From Pseudomonas khavaziana (GTDB lineage Bacteria; Pseudomonadota; Gammaproteobacteria; Pseudomonadales; Pseudomonadaceae): 64,000 nucleotides of DNA. This document shows, piece after piece, positions 16,528 to 28,200 of the stretch. The notes below the pieces were generated by a model. The model had not been told where the DNA came from, did not search any database, and saw nothing but the letters and a program-made list of their open reading frames with translations. Position numbers and translations under genes: made by a program. The first letter of the stretch is position 1; each line of letters opens with the position of its first letter. The stretch covers positions 248,001-312,000 of the forward strand of contig NZ_JAHSTT010000003.1 of NCBI RefSeq assembly GCF_019145205.1. Direction: 5' to 3'.

Positions 16528-16560
16528 CAAAAAAAGACCTCCCGCTAAGGAGGTCTTTTT
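16528..16560. terminator. Bidirectional rho-independent terminator
   Basis: AAAAAGACCTCC and GGAGGTCTTTTT form a 12-base perfect stem with loop CGCTAA. T-runs on both sides allow it to end both the DUF6124 transcript and glnA. Confidence 0.92.
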
Positions 16561-16590
16561 CATCACGCCACGTTAAGCAGCGCTACCGGA

Positions 16591-17997
16591 TCAGCAGCTG
16601 TAGTACAGCTCGTATTCCAGTGGGTGTACGAAGGTGCGAACCTTGATTTCTTCTTCGCTTTTCAGCTCGATGTAAGCATCGATGAAGTCGTCGCTGAATA
16701 CGCCGCCCTTGGTCAGGAACGCACGGCCCTTGTCCAGCTCTTCCAGGGCTTCTTTCAGGCTGCCGCACACTTGTGGGATCTCTTTGGCCTCTTCAGGCGG
16801 CAGGTCGTACAAGTTCTTGTCGGCAGCATCGCCTGGGTGGATCTTGTTCTGGATACCGTCCAGGCCGGCCATGACCAGTGCAGCGAAGGCCAGGTATGGG
16901 TTGGCCGCTGGATCCGGGAAACGCGCTTCGATACGGCGAGCGCGAGGGCTGGACACGTAAGGAATACGGATCGAGGCGGAACGGTTGCGAGCCGAGTAGG
17001 CCAGCATCACCGGCGCTTCGAAACCTGGCACCAGACGCTTGTAGGAGTTGGTCGACGGGTTGGTGAAGCCGTTCAGGGCCTTACCGTGCTTGATGATACC
17101 GCCGATGAAGTACAGGGCGGTGTCGGACAGGCCAGCATAACCTTCGCCAGCGAAGGTGTTCTTGCCTTCTTTGGCGATGGACAAGTGAACGTGCATACCC
17201 GAACCGTTATCGCCGTACAGCGGCTTAGGCATGAAGGTCGCGGTACGGCCGTAGGCATCAGCCACGTTGTGTACGCAGTACTTCAGGGTTTGTACTTCGT
17301 CAGCCTTGGCGACCAGGGTGTTGAACTTCACACCGATTTCGTTTTGGCCGGCAGTGGCCACTTCGTGGTGGTGAACTTCGATAACCAGGCCCATTTCTTC
17401 CATGGCGTTGCACATGGAGGTACGGATTTCGTGGTCGTGGTCGAACGGCGGAACCGGGAAGTAGCCACCTTTGATGCCTGGGCGGTGGCCCTTGTTGCCG
17501 CCTTCGATGTCTTGGTCGGACATCCAAGAACCCTGCTCGGAGAAGATCTTGAACATGGAGCCGGAGATATCGGACTTGAACTTGACCGAATCAAAGATGA
17601 AGAACTCTGGCTCAGGACCAACGAATACGGTGTCACCGATACCGGTGGACTTCAGGTATTCCTCGGCACGCTTGGCGATCGCACGTGGGTCGCGGTCGTA
17701 GCCTTGCATGGTCGAAGGCTCGATCACGTCGCAGACGATGATCAGGGTTGGGTCTTCGGTGAACGGGTCGAGCACGGCAGTGCTGTCGTCCGGCATCAGG
17801 ATCATGTCGGAAGCTTCGATGCCTTTCCAGCCAGCAATGGAGGAGCCGTCGAACATTTTGCCTTCTTCGAAGAAAGCATCATCCAGCGCGTCGCGAGCCG
17901 GCATGGTCACGTGGTGCTGAGTGCCTTTGGTGTCCGTGAAGCGCAGATCAATCCATTTAACGTCATGATCTTTGATGAGTTGAACCGACTTCGACAT
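16591..17997 (-). CDS. glnA: Glutamine synthetase, type I
   Basis: Makes glutamine from glutamate, ammonia and ATP, the main ammonia-assimilation step. The 468-residue protein is a GSI-beta dodecamer subunit: [17 protein letters not shown] early, metal-site motifs FFIFDSVKF and GSGMHVHLS, the [10 protein letters not shown] loop, and the adenylylation tyrosine in [10 protein letters not shown]. Counting from the C-terminus this tyrosine is residue 397, the classical position. Thus it should be regulated by GlnE adenylylation as well as by NtrC, whose promoter elements lie upstream. Confidence 0.98.
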   Translation of the reverse strand: MSKSVQLIKDHDVKWIDLRFTDTKGTQHHVTMPARDALDDAFFEEGKMFDGSSIAGWKGIEASDMILMPDDSTAVLDPFTEDPTLIIVCDVIEPSTMQGYDRDPRAIAKRAEEYLKSTGIGDTVFVGPEPEFFIFDSVKFKSDISGSMFKIFSEQGSWMSDQDIEGGNKGHRPGIKGGYFPVPPFDHDHEIRTSMCNAMEEMGLVIEVHHHEVATAGQNEIGVKFNTLVAKADEVQTLKYCVHNVADAYGRTATFMPKPLYGDNGSGMHVHLSIAKEGKNTFAGEGYAGLSDTALYFIGGIIKHGKALNGFTNPSTNSYKRLVPGFEAPVMLAYSARNRSASIRIPYVSSPRARRIEARFPDPAANPYLAFAALVMAGLDGIQNKIHPGDAADKNLYDLPPEEAKEIPQVCGSLKEALEELDKGRAFLTKGGVFSDDFIDAYIELKSEEEIKVRTFVHPLEYELYYSC

Positions 17998-18098
17998 GGT
18001 GTCCTCCGGGTGGCTTCGGGCTGGGTAGTGGAGTTAGCCCTTAGAATGTGGGTGATGCCGGCGCGGATACTCCGCCATGGCAACCTGCCTCACAAGAG

Positions 18099-18114
18099 AG
18101 CAAATTGCATGCCA
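18099..18114 (-). promoter_or_regulatory. Sigma-54 promoter of glnA (-24/-12)
   Basis: On the minus strand TGGCATGCAATTTGCT carries GG and GC exactly 10 bases apart and matches TGGCAC-N5-TTGCW at all but one position. Transcription would begin near 18087, about 90 bases upstream of the glnA ATG. Confidence 0.85.
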
Positions 18115-18146
18115 GTGCGCCAACATGGTCGTTTTGCTTCAAAATG

Positions 18147-18163
18147 GCCCCTATAACGGTGCA
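18147..18163 (-). promoter_or_regulatory. Candidate NtrC half-site upstream of glnA
   Basis: Minus-strand TGCACCGTTATAGGGGC has a perfect left half (TGCACC) of the NtrC consensus and a poor right half. It lies about 45 bases upstream of the -24 element. Confidence 0.4.
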
Positions 18164-18217
18164 ATCGTTCAAAATGCGATAAATAGCGCACTGCAATGTA
18201 GCGTTTATTTGCGCAAA

Positions 18218-18234
18218 TGACCCGTTTTGGTGCA
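18218..18234 (-). promoter_or_regulatory. Candidate NtrC half-site upstream of glnA
   Basis: Minus-strand TGCACCAAAACGGGTCA has a perfect left half (TGCACCA) and a poor right half. Its distance from the -24 element (about 105 bases) is typical of a glnA enhancer. Confidence 0.4.
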
Positions 18235-18282
18235 TTGCACAAGCGATGCATATTAACTGGTTAAACCTTGAGCGATTTCCGC

Positions 18283-18288
18283 TATAAT
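18283..18288 (+). promoter_or_regulatory. Probable -10 box of thiI
   Basis: A perfect TATAAT lies 42 bases before the thiI ATG. TTAAAC at 18261-18266, 16 bases upstream, is a weak -35 candidate. The 18000-18330 gap otherwise holds the glnA control region. Confidence 0.5.
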
Positions 18289-18330
18289 CCGCGCCCCCCT
18301 TTTTCAGCAGGCCCGGCGCGCGCTGTTTCC

Positions 18331-19785
18331 ATGAAATTAATCGTAAAAGTCTTCCCCGAGATCACCATCAAGAGCCGACCGGTACGGACGCGTTTCATCC
18401 GTCAGTTGGCCAAGAACATCCGTGCCGTGCTCCGTGACCTGGACCCGGCTGTGGTGGTGAACGGCGTGTGGGACAATCTCGAGCTGGAAACCCGTATTAC
18501 CGACGCCAAAGCCTTGAAGGACATGACCGAGCGCCTGAGCTGCATGCCGGGCATCGCGCATTTCCTGCAGGTGGACGAGTACCCGCTGGGCGACTTCGAC
18601 GACATCACCGACAAGTGCAAGCAGCACTACGGCAGCTCGCTGGAAGGCAAGATCTTTTCGGTGCGCTGCAAGCGTGCCGGCAAGCACCCGTTCAGCTCCA
18701 TGGATGTCGAAAAGTACGTTGGCAGCAAGCTGCGTCGCGAGTGCGGCGCCGCAGGAATCTCCCTCAAAGCGCCGCAAATTGAAGTGCGCATGGAAATTCG
18801 CGACCAACGGTTGTTTGTGATCCACAGCCAGCACAACAGTATCGGCGGCTACCCGTTGGGTGCCCTGGAACAGACCCTGGTCTTGATGTCCGGCGGCTTC
18901 GATTCCACGGTGGCGGCCTACCAGATCATGCGCCGCGGCCTGATGAGCCACTTCTGCTTCTTCAACCTGGGCGGGCGTGCACATGAATTGGGCGTGATGG
19001 AAGTCGCGCACTACATCTGGAAGAAGTACGGCAGCTCCCAGCGTGTGCTATTTGTGAGCGTGCCGTTCGAGGAAGTGCTGGGAGAAATTCTCGGCAAAGT
19101 CGATAACAGTCATATGGGCGTGGTATTGAAGCGTATGATGTTGCGCGCTGCCTCGCGAATTGCCGATCAGTTGCAGATCGACGCGCTGGTGACCGGTGAA
19201 GCGATTTCCCAGGTATCCAGCCAGACGCTGCCGAACCTGTCGATTATCGACTGCGTTACCGAGAAGCTGGTGCTGCGCCCGCTGATCGCCAGCCACAAGC
19301 AGGACATCATCGACCTGGCAGAACAGATCGGCACCGCCGATTTTGCCAAGCACATGCCTGAGTACTGCGGGGTCATCTCGGTGAACCCCAAGACCCACGC
19401 CAAGCGGCATCGCGTGGAGCATGAAGAGAAAGAATTCGACATGGCGATTCTGGAGCGTGCGCTCGAGAACGCCAAGCTGGTGCCAATCGATCGCGTCATC
19501 GACGAGTTGGGCCAGGATGTGCAAATCGAAGAAGTCAGTGAGGCCCTGGCCGGCCAGATCGTCATCGACATCCGTCACCCGGATGCCGCTGAAGACGAGC
19601 CGCTGGAAATTACTGGCATCGACGTGCAAACGCTGCCGTTCTACGCACTGAACGCGCGTTTCAAGGAACTGGATAACAGCCGTCAGTACCTGCTGTATTG
19701 CGACAAAGGCGTGATGAGTCGCCTGCATGCCCACCATTTGCTCAGTGAGGGGCATGCCAATGTGCGCGTTTATCGACCGAGCTAA
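18331..19785 (+). CDS. thiI: tRNA uracil 4-sulfurtransferase ThiI
   Basis: Makes 4-thiouridine at position 8 of tRNAs and supplies sulfur for the thiamine thiazole. Domains of the 484-residue protein: ferredoxin-like and THUMP (1-165), PP-loop ATPase with [10 protein letters not shown] (about 180-190) and a C-terminal rhodanese domain with the active cysteine in YLLYCDKG (Cys457). ATG 18331 is chosen because the family begins [15 protein letters not shown]; an upstream in-frame start at 18268 would run through the promoter. Confidence 0.96.
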   Translation: MKLIVKVFPEITIKSRPVRTRFIRQLAKNIRAVLRDLDPAVVVNGVWDNLELETRITDAKALKDMTERLSCMPGIAHFLQVDEYPLGDFDDITDKCKQHYGSSLEGKIFSVRCKRAGKHPFSSMDVEKYVGSKLRRECGAAGISLKAPQIEVRMEIRDQRLFVIHSQHNSIGGYPLGALEQTLVLMSGGFDSTVAAYQIMRRGLMSHFCFFNLGGRAHELGVMEVAHYIWKKYGSSQRVLFVSVPFEEVLGEILGKVDNSHMGVVLKRMMLRAASRIADQLQIDALVTGEAISQVSSQTLPNLSIIDCVTEKLVLRPLIASHKQDIIDLAEQIGTADFAKHMPEYCGVISVNPKTHAKRHRVEHEEKEFDMAILERALENAKLVPIDRVIDELGQDVQIEEVSEALAGQIVIDIRHPDAAEDEPLEITGIDVQTLPFYALNARFKELDNSRQYLLYCDKGVMSRLHAHHLLSEGHANVRVYRPS

Positions 19786-19924
19786 GAGCCCGGGGCTGTT
19801 TGCCTGTGGCCTGCGTCACCGGCCCCCCGACTCTGCCGTCAAGCTGTAACGGCAAGGCCTGACTCTACTGTTAATCGCTGCCACGACCTGTCAGCACACC
19901 GAATCCTCTGATCGAGATACACAA

Positions 19925-21745
19925 GTGATCGAAAATCTACGTAACATCGCCATCATTGCCCACGTTGACCATGGTAAAACCACCCTGGTAGACAAACTCC
20001 TGCGTCAATCCGGCACCCTGGAGCGCAACGAGCTCAACGACGAGCGCGTGATGGACTCCAACGACCAGGAAAAAGAGCGCGGTATTACCATCCTGGCAAA
20101 AAACACCGCTATCAACTGGAACGGCTACCACATCAACATCGTGGATACCCCGGGCCACGCCGACTTCGGCGGCGAAGTAGAACGCGTAATGTCGATGGTT
20201 GACTCCGTTCTGCTGCTGGTTGACGCTCAAGACGGCCCTATGCCGCAAACCCGTTTCGTGACCAAGAAGGCCTTCGAAGCCGGCCTGCGTCCGATCGTGT
20301 GCATTAACAAGGTTGACCGTCCAGGCGCGCGTCCGGACTGGGTTCTGGACCAGATCTTCGATCTGTTCGACAACCTCGGCGCCACCGAAGAACAGCTCGA
20401 TTTCCAGGTTATCTACGCCTCGGCCCTGAACGGTATTGCTGGTCTTGACCACAACGACATGGCTGAAGACATGACCCCGCTGTACCAGTCGATCGTCGAC
20501 AACGTACCGCCGCCGAAAGTTGACCGTGAAGGCCCGTTCCAGATGCAAATCTCGGCACTGGACTACAACAGCTTCCTGGGTGTTATCGGCGTTGGCCGTA
20601 TCGCTCGTGGCAGCGTCAAGCCGAACACCCCGGTTGTCGCTATCGGTGCCGACGGCAAGAAGCGTAACGGTCGTATCCTGAAGCTGATGGGGCACCACGG
20701 CCTGCACCGCATCGACGTTGAAGAAGCTTTCGCCGGCGACATCGTGTGCGTGAGCGGTATGGACTCGCTGTTCATCTCCGACACCCTGTGCCAGCCGGAC
20801 AACGTCGAGGCGATGAAGCCTCTGACCGTTGACGAGCCAACCGTTTCCATGACTTTCCAGGTAAACGACTCGCCATTCTGCGGTAAAGAAGGCAAGTTCG
20901 TGACCTCCCGTAACATCAAGGAGCGTCTGGACAAAGAGCTGCTGTACAACGTTGCACTGCGCGTTGAAGAAGGCGACTCGGCTGACAAGTTCAAAGTATC
21001 CGGCCGTGGTGAGCTGCACCTCTCGGTACTGATCGAAACCATGCGTCGCGAAGGCTTCGAAATGGGTGTTGGTCGTCCGGAAGTGATCATCCGTACTGTT
21101 GACGGCGTGAAGCAGGAACCGTTCGAAAACGTCACCATCGACACCCCTGAAGAATCCCAGGGCAAGGTCATGGAAGAGATGGGCCTGCGTAAGGGCGACC
21201 TGACCAACATGGTGCCGGATGGCAAGGGCCGTGTACGTCTGGAATACAACATCCCTGCTCGTGGTCTGATTGGTTTCCGTAACCAGTTCCTGACCCTGAC
21301 CAACGGTGCTGGCATCCTGACCTCGATCTTCGATCGCTACGACACCATGAAGTCCGGCGACATGTCCGGTCGTCAGAACGGTGTTCTGGTATCGGTAGAA
21401 ACCGGCAAGGCGCTGACCTACTCCCTGGAAACCCTCCAGGCGCGTGGCAAGCTGTTCGTTGAACACGGTCAAGAGATCTACAACGGCCAGATCGTTGGTC
21501 TGAACAGCCGTGACAACGACATGGGCGTCAACCCAACCAAAGGCAAGAAGCTCGACAACATGCGTGCTTCGGGCAAAGATGAAACCATCGCTCTGGTTCC
21601 ACCTGTCCGCTTCACTCTGGAACAGGCCCTGGAATTCATCCAGGATGACGAGCTGTGCGAAGTCACGCCTAAGTCGATCCGCCTGCGTAAGAAGATCCTG
21701 GACGAAGGCGAGCGTACCCGCGCTGCCAAGAAAGCCAAGAACTGA
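19925..21745 (+). CDS. typA: Translational GTPase TypA/BipA
   Basis: A ribosome-associated GTPase involved in 50S subunit assembly and stress adaptation. The 606-residue protein begins at GTG 19925 and has the G1 motif AHVDHGKT (residues 12-19), GITI switch I, DTPGH and NKVD motifs, EF-G-like domains III and V, and the BipA-specific C-terminal domain with [13 protein letters not shown]. Length and motifs are normal. It is transcribed alone and ends at a strong terminator. Confidence 0.97.
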   Translation: MIENLRNIAIIAHVDHGKTTLVDKLLRQSGTLERNELNDERVMDSNDQEKERGITILAKNTAINWNGYHINIVDTPGHADFGGEVERVMSMVDSVLLLVDAQDGPMPQTRFVTKKAFEAGLRPIVCINKVDRPGARPDWVLDQIFDLFDNLGATEEQLDFQVIYASALNGIAGLDHNDMAEDMTPLYQSIVDNVPPPKVDREGPFQMQISALDYNSFLGVIGVGRIARGSVKPNTPVVAIGADGKKRNGRILKLMGHHGLHRIDVEEAFAGDIVCVSGMDSLFISDTLCQPDNVEAMKPLTVDEPTVSMTFQVNDSPFCGKEGKFVTSRNIKERLDKELLYNVALRVEEGDSADKFKVSGRGELHLSVLIETMRREGFEMGVGRPEVIIRTVDGVKQEPFENVTIDTPEESQGKVMEEMGLRKGDLTNMVPDGKGRVRLEYNIPARGLIGFRNQFLTLTNGAGILTSIFDRYDTMKSGDMSGRQNGVLVSVETGKALTYSLETLQARGKLFVEHGQEIYNGQIVGLNSRDNDMGVNPTKGKKLDNMRASGKDETIALVPPVRFTLEQALEFIQDDELCEVTPKSIRLRKKILDEGERTRAAKKAKN

Positions 21746-21763
21746 GTTAACTCAGGCTGAATG

Positions 21764-21801
21764 AAAAACGCCCCCGGTCGAAAGACCGGGGGCGTTTTTT
21801 T
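21764..21801 (+). terminator. Rho-independent terminator after typA
   Basis: AACGCCCCCGGTC and GACCGGGGGCGTT form a long perfect stem with loop GAAA, followed by seven T residues. Confidence 0.95.
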
Positions 21802-21832
21802 ATGCCTCGATTTTGTGCCCTGGCGGCTCTTT

Positions 21833-21934
21833 CTGTAGGAGCGAGCTTGCTCGCGAAGAGCTTTCAGGCACCGCTGGCTACCTGAAGCGCTGCGTAATCG
21901 TTGACGGTCTTCGCGAGCAAGCTCGCTCCTACAA
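21833..21934. repeat. REPIN, GAGCGAGCTTGCTCGC class
   Basis: Inverted arms from CTGTAGGAGC at 21833 to the complement ending 21934. The right arm touches the stop codon of the convergent gene at 21935. Confidence 0.92.
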
Positions 21935-22369
21935 TCAGAACTTATCGAGTGTTTTGAAATTGGTCTCGCGCACCACTTCTTTCGGCTTATACGCACAATA
22001 CCCCGGCCGCGGCCCGATTTTCGGGTGGTTGCGGCAAGTATCCGGGCGCTTGTCATAAATAGTGCAGAAGCGCGTCTTACGATCCAGGTACAGGCAGTCG
22101 TTGTTGCTCATGCGCTGCAGGGTAAAAATCTCGGATTTGTTGTTGTAGCGCTCGACGATGCCTTCCTTCTGCAAGCGCTTGGCGATGTTCTTCGGCGGGT
22201 CGCCGCGCTCGAATTCATCGACGATGCCAATGCGGATCAGGTCCTTGATCTTCACCTCCACCGGCAGGGTGCAGCAGCTGGATACGCAGCCGCCGCACAT
22301 GTGGGCGGAATATTTCTGCCACGTTTCGAGGCGGTCGAGTTCCGCGGCGGCGATCAGTTGAGGCTTCAT
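21935..22369 (-). CDS. YkgJ family cysteine cluster protein
   Basis: A 144-residue protein with the cysteine spacing of the YkgJ/UPF0153 group: CGGCVSSCC near residue 25, then CLYLD, FCTIYDKRPDTCRNHP and a final Cys in GYCAY. These probably bind a zinc ion or an iron-sulfur cluster; the function is not known. The middle of the protein is charged and helical. It stands alone between the typA terminator/REPIN and the divergent glgP. Confidence 0.88.
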   Translation of the reverse strand: MKPQLIAAAELDRLETWQKYSAHMCGGCVSSCCTLPVEVKIKDLIRIGIVDEFERGDPPKNIAKRLQKEGIVERYNNKSEIFTLQRMSNNDCLYLDRKTRFCTIYDKRPDTCRNHPKIGPRPGYCAYKPKEVVRETNFKTLDKF

Positions 22370-22596
22370 CAGGGTTCCAAGGTGGGGCGGTGTCCGGGCG
22401 CGCGATCATACCGGGATTGATGATTTTTTGAACAATATTTTCAGGTTTTTCATCTTCAGTGGCGTTCGGGCACGACCCCTGCATCTAATCCCTTTAATAG
22501 TGAATGAGTTAAAAAACTGACGAACCAGAGCCGGCGCCGTGTGTCAGAGCGTCTAGGCTCTAGCAACTCCTTCTATCTCGCCCGAGGTCGCATCTG

Positions 22597-25047
22597 ATGT
22601 CTCAGGAACCACTTGCACGAGAAGCAGAGGTAGCCGCATTCCGCGATGCTGTCTTGACCAAACTCACCTACGCGGTGGGCAAGGACCCGGATCACGCCTT
22701 CGACCACGACTGGTTCGAAGCCATTGCCCTGGCCGCCCGCGACCAGATGGTCGATCACTGGATGGACCATACGCGGCGTATTTATCGCAAAGGCCAGAAG
22801 CGCGTTTACTACCTGTCCCTGGAATTCCTCATCGGCCGCTTGCTCTACGACAGCTTGAGCAACCTTGGGGTACTGGAAATCGCCCGCGAAGCCTTGTCCG
22901 AACTGGGCGTCGACCTGGAACGCATCCGCCTGCTGGAGCCCGACGCGGCGCTCGGCAACGGTGGCCTGGGGCGCCTGGCCGCCTGCTTCATGGAAAGCAT
23001 GTCGACCCTGGGCATTGCCGGCCACGGTTATGGCATCCGTTATGAGCACGGTCTGTTCCGCCAGGCCATCGTCGACGGCTGGCAGCAGGAACAAACCGAG
23101 CGCTGGCTGGATTTTGGCAACCCGTGGGAGTTTGAGCGCGCCGAGGTGATTTACCCGATCGGCTTTGGCGGCAGTGTCGAAACTATTGCGGACGCCTCCG
23201 GCAAGATGATCCAGGTGTGGTCGCCCAACGAGACCGTACGCGCAGTAGCCTATGACACACCGGTAGTCGGCTGGCGCGGCGCCAGCGTCAACACCCTGCG
23301 CCTGTGGCGTGCACGGGCCGTGGAAGACTTGCATCTGGAGCGCTTCAATGCCGGTGACCACTTGGGCGCCGTCGCCGAAGTGGCCCGCGCCGAAAGCATC
23401 TCCCGCGTGCTGTACCCGGCCGACAGCACCGAAGCCGGGCAGGAATTGCGCCTGCGCCAGGAATATTTCTTCGTCTCCGCTTCACTGCAGGATTTGCTGC
23501 GCCGCCACAAGAACATGCACGGCTCGGTGCTGAGCCTGGGCGAACACGCCGCCATCCAGCTCAACGATACCCACCCGTCCATCGCCGTGGCCGAGTTGAT
23601 GCGCCAGCTGGTCGACCTGCATGATATTCCGTGGGAAGCCGCGTGGGACGTCACCGTCGAAACGCTTTCCTACACCAACCACACCTTGCTACCCGAAGCA
23701 CTGGAAACCTGGCCTGTAGGTTTGATGGAGCGCATGTTGCCCCGGCACATGCAGATCATCTACCTGATCAACGCCCAGCACATCGACTCGCTGCGCGCCA
23801 AGGGCATCCACGACTTCGACGTACTGCGCGCCGTATCACTGATCGAAGAAGACAACGGCCGCCGCGTGCGCATGGGCAACCTGGCGTTCCTCGGCTCCCA
23901 TAGCGTCAACGGCGTGTCCGGCTTGCATACCCAGCTGATGCGCAGCACGGTGTTCTCCGAACTGCACAAGCTTTACCCCGAACGGATCAACAACAAGACC
24001 AACGGCATCACATTCCGCCGCTGGCTCTACCAGGCCAACCCCAAGTTGACCGAGATGCTGGTGCAGGCCCTGGGCCCGGACATTCTCGATAGCATGGAAA
24101 CCCGCCTGACGGAGTTGGAAACCTTCGCCGAGAAACAGACCTTCCGCAAATCCTTCGCCGAACAGCGCTTGCACAGCAAGCGTGCACTGGCCGAGATCAT
24201 CCATGAGCGCCTGGGCATCGCGGTCAACCCGGCGGCGATGTTCGATGTGCAGGTCAAGCGCATCCACGAATACAAGCGCCAACTGCTCAACCTGCTGCAC
24301 ACCGTGGCCCTGTACCAGGCGATTCGTGCCGAACCCGAGGTCGACTGGGTGCCAAGGGTGAAAATCTTCGCCGGCAAGGCGGCGGCCAGCTACCACCAGG
24401 CCAAGCTGATCATCAAGCTGACCAACGACATCGCCCGCACCGTCAACAACGACCCGACCGTGCGCGGTTTGCTCAAGGTGGTGTTCCTGCCCAACTACAA
24501 CGTCAGCCTGGCGGAAAGCATCATCCCGGCGGCGGACTTGTCGGAGCAGATCTCCACTGCTGGCTTCGAGGCTTCCGGCACCAGCAACATGAAGTTCGGC
24601 CTCAACGGTGCGTTGACCATCGGCACCATGGACGGTGCCAACGTGGAGATGCACGAGCGTGTCGGTGCCGAGCACATGTTTATCTTCGGCCTCAGTGCCC
24701 AACAGGTGGAAGCGCGCAAGCATGCCGGTGAATTCAACGCCGGGCCGGACATCGCCGTGTCCCATCGTTTGAACGACGTGTTGCAAGCAATCCGCGGAGG
24801 TGTGTTCTCGCCGGATGATCCGGGGCGTTATGTCGGCCTGATCGACGGGCTGATCGACTACGACCGCTTCCTGGTGTGCGCCGACTTCGACTCCTACTGG
24901 GACGCCCAGGCACGGGTCGAGGCGCATTGGCATGATTCCAAGGAATGGTGGCGTTCAGCAGTGCTGAATACGGCAAGGATGGGCTGGTTCTCTTCGGACC
25001 GTACCATCCGCGAATACGCCACCGAGATCTGGAAAGCTCTCGACTAA
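22597..25047 (+). CDS. glgP: Glycogen/alpha-glucan phosphorylase
   Basis: Releases glucose-1-phosphate from glycogen or maltodextrins. The 816-residue length is typical. Visible signatures are LGNGGLGRLAACFMES near residue 125, TNHTLLPEALE, the region VKRIHEYKRQ, and the pyridoxal-phosphate site EASGTSNMKFGLNGAL with its lysine in NMKF. No other glycogen genes are adjacent. The 227-base upstream gap has an inverted repeat AGAGC/GCTCT near 22545-22560 of unknown role. Confidence 0.96.
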   Translation: MSQEPLAREAEVAAFRDAVLTKLTYAVGKDPDHAFDHDWFEAIALAARDQMVDHWMDHTRRIYRKGQKRVYYLSLEFLIGRLLYDSLSNLGVLEIAREALSELGVDLERIRLLEPDAALGNGGLGRLAACFMESMSTLGIAGHGYGIRYEHGLFRQAIVDGWQQEQTERWLDFGNPWEFERAEVIYPIGFGGSVETIADASGKMIQVWSPNETVRAVAYDTPVVGWRGASVNTLRLWRARAVEDLHLERFNAGDHLGAVAEVARAESISRVLYPADSTEAGQELRLRQEYFFVSASLQDLLRRHKNMHGSVLSLGEHAAIQLNDTHPSIAVAELMRQLVDLHDIPWEAAWDVTVETLSYTNHTLLPEALETWPVGLMERMLPRHMQIIYLINAQHIDSLRAKGIHDFDVLRAVSLIEEDNGRRVRMGNLAFLGSHSVNGVSGLHTQLMRSTVFSELHKLYPERINNKTNGITFRRWLYQANPKLTEMLVQALGPDILDSMETRLTELETFAEKQTFRKSFAEQRLHSKRALAEIIHERLGIAVNPAAMFDVQVKRIHEYKRQLLNLLHTVALYQAIRAEPEVDWVPRVKIFAGKAAASYHQAKLIIKLTNDIARTVNNDPTVRGLLKVVFLPNYNVSLAESIIPAADLSEQISTAGFEASGTSNMKFGLNGALTIGTMDGANVEMHERVGAEHMFIFGLSAQQVEARKHAGEFNAGPDIAVSHRLNDVLQAIRGGVFSPDDPGRYVGLIDGLIDYDRFLVCADFDSYWDAQARVEAHWHDSKEWWRSAVLNTARMGWFSSDRTIREYATEIWKALD

Positions 25048-25061
25048 ACACCGCAACACAA

Positions 25062-25154
25062 AATGTGGGAGGGGCCTTGCCCCCGATGACGGAGTGTCAG
25101 CATTGAATGTATCAGCTGATCCACCGCTATCGGGAGCAAGTCCCCTCCCACATT
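25062..25154. repeat. REPIN, GTGGGAGGGGGCTTGCTCCC class
   Basis: Inverted arms from AATGTGGGAGGGGCCTTGCC at 25062 to the complement ending 25154, with a few substitutions. It lies between glgP and the DUF2339 gene. Confidence 0.9.
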
Positions 25155-25203
25155 AAGTCTGTGTCGATATACTGGCCTCCGGTTCGCTCAGGGAATATCG
25201 ACC

Positions 25204-28200
25204 ATGCAATGGATTTTCATGCTGATTGGCCTGGTACTCGGCTGGGCGCTCGATGAGTCGTTCAGCGATGCGGGTATCGGTGCATTGTTTGGGTTGGGCA
25301 TCGGCCAGGCGCTTCGCTTGTCGCAGTTGTCGGCCCAGGCGCAGCAGCAGGCCAGTCAGTTGGAAACCACGCAGAAGGCGCTGATAGCCTTGGGCGAGCG
25401 CCTGCGGCAGCTGGAAGTGCCCACGCCGACCAGCAACGTTGCAGCGCAAACCCCTTTGCCTGAGCCGGCACCTGTCGCCAAACCGTCCGAACTGGTTTGG
25501 GATCTGCCTGCTGAATTGACGCCTGTGGCCATGATTGCCGAGCCGAGCCGGCCGCTACCGGATGACGCCTGGGCGCCCAATGCCACGCCTCGCCCACCTG
25601 AACCACTACGCAGCCCCAACCTGATCGAACGCGCCATTACCGCTGCACGCAATTGGTTGTTCGGCGGCAACACCGTGCTGCGTGTCGGTTTGGTGCTGTT
25701 GTTCCTTGGCCTGGCGTTCCTGTTGCGCTACGCCACGGAAGGCATGGTGGTGCCGATCCAGCTGCGGTACGCCGGGGTAGCGGCGGCTGCCATCGGCCTG
25801 CTGGGCCTGGGTTGGTGGTTGCGGCGGCGTAACCGCAATTACGGCCTGATGCTGCAAGGCGCCGGGATTGCAGTACTTTACCTGACGGTATTCGCCGCGA
25901 TGCGCTTGCACCCGTTGATCGACCCGGGCACGGCGTTTGGCCTGTTGGTGGTCGTTACCGTGTTTTCCGCGATTCTGGCGCTCACCCAAGATGCGCTGGG
26001 CCTGGCCTGCGCGGCCGCGCTGGGCGGTTTTGCTGCGCCGCTGCTGGCGTCTACCGGTGCCGGCAGCCATGTGACGTTGTTCAGCTACTTCGCCCTGCTC
26101 AATGCCGGCATCCTTGCCATCGCGTGGTTCAAGGCTTGGCGCCCACTCAACCTGATCGGCTTTGTCGGCACTTTCGGTATCGGCTTCGCCTGGGGTATGC
26201 GTGCCTATACGCCGGACATGTTGTGGAGCACCGAGCCGTTCCTGATTGTATTTTTCCTGATGTACCTGGCCGTCGGCTTGTTGTTTGCCCGGCGCAAGTT
26301 GCAGGAGTTGGGGGATGCACCTGAGGGCGACAGCCGTGGCGCATGGCTGCGTTGGTCGGCGGCCAAAGGCGATTATGTCGACGGCAGCCTGCTGTTCGGT
26401 CCGCCGTTGGTGGGCTTTGGGTTGCAGTTCGCATTGGTACAGCACCTGGAATTTGCCGCAGCGTTCAGTGCCTTGGCGCTGGGCATTCTCTACATGGCCC
26501 TGGCGCGCTGGCTGAGTGGCGGGCGTGTCTTATTGCTGGCGCAAACCTGCCTGGCCCTTGGGGTGATTTTCGCCAGCCTGGCGATCCCCCTGGGGCTCGA
26601 TGCGCGTTGGACCACGGCGGCCTGGGCAGTGGAGGGTGCCGGAATCTTCTGGCTCGGCTTGCGCCAACAGCGGCTATTGGCGCGGGGATTTGCCTTGTTG
26701 CTGCAGCTGGGCTCGGCATTGGTGTTTTTCAGCGAGTTGCGCCCCGGTACAGACACGCTGCTGGAGGGACCTGCACTGAGTGCGCTGTTGCTAGGCGCAG
26801 CGTTGCTGTTCACGTTCTATCAGGTTCACAAAGCCGCGCCTGAGCACGCCCGCGCCTGGGAACGTAAAGGCGCGCCGTGGCTTGCGGCGCTCGGCCTGGG
26901 CTGTGGATATCTGCTGGCGCCGTTGCTGTGGTCGACCCAGGGCAGCGTCATCGGCTGGTCGTTCGCCGGCCTGGTGACGGCGTGGGCAGGCCGGCGGCTC
27001 GGTTCGCAGGCTTGGGTGCGTTGTGCCGTGGCCGTGCAACTGCTCGGCGGCATCAGCTTTGCGCTCGACCCGGACAGTCATTTCTACACTCCGATGATCA
27101 TCGCCCTGGCCGCAATGGCCAGTGCCTGGTGTTTGCGGCAGCAGCAATCGACCCGCGGCTCCAAACTGCTGCTGGGCTGGGGCGTGGTGTGGTGGGGGCT
27201 GGCCGTGCTCGGCGAAGTGTGGCGCTCAGCCCCGACGGATTGGCACGCAACCTGGTTATACGCGGCAGCGGCGCTGAGCACGGGGATGTGGTGCTGGCTG
27301 GCGCTACGCCTGCGTTGGGTGGCGCTCGGGGCGGTGTGCACCTTGCTGATGCCGGTTGTCGGTATGGTGCTGCTCGGCACATGGAATGAGTACCACCACC
27401 CGGCGGCCAACCTCGCCGGGATGGCGTGGGTGGCGGTTTTCGCGCTGCACTTCGTTTCGCTGCGCCGCCTGGCGTCGCTGGTGCCGCAGCAAGCGCTGAG
27501 TGTTGCCCATGTGCTCGGCTGTTGGATGTTGATCGGCGTGCTGACGCTGGAGCTGCGCTACGGCCTGATGCTGCTGTCGAGCGAATACAGCGCCTGGCGC
27601 TGGCTGGGTTGGGCGCTCCTGCCGAGCCTGTATCTGGTGCTGGCGGCTGCGCCACGTGCCTGGCCGTGGCCGGTGTCGGCCTGCCCGCGTGAGTACCGCG
27701 TGTTGGCCGCGCTGCCCCTGGCCGTGCTGATGCTGGGTTGGTTCTGGCTGGCAAATATATTCAGCGACGGCACGGCCAGGCCGCTGCCCTACGTGCCGCT
27801 GATCAGCCCGCTGGACCTGGGCCTGCTGTTTGCGTTGCTCGGGGTGTACCTGTGGTCGCACAGCGTGGCGGCGCAACGTGGTCTGCAAGTGACATTGATC
27901 GCCCAGGCGGTGGTGGGTGCCTCGTTGTTTGCTTTCTTTACCGCGCTGGTGATGCGCACCGCCCACCATTGGGGCGCTGTGCCATTTCAATTGGAGGCGC
28001 TGCTGGAGTCGATGCGGGTCCAGGCGGGCTTGTCGATTGTCTGGACACTCATTGCCCTCGGCCTGATGATCGGCGGCCACCTGCGCCATCGTCGCGAAGT
28101 GTGGCTGGTCGGTGCGGTGCTGATTGCGGTGGTGGTGGCCAAGCTGTTCTTTGTCGAGTTGAGCAACCGCGGCGGCCTGGCGCGGATCGTGTCGTTCATC

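Noticed and set aside
22545..22560. Inverted repeat AGAGC/GCTCT before glgP as an operator
   Set aside because: A 5-base stem is too short to separate from chance, and no matching copy was seen elsewhere.
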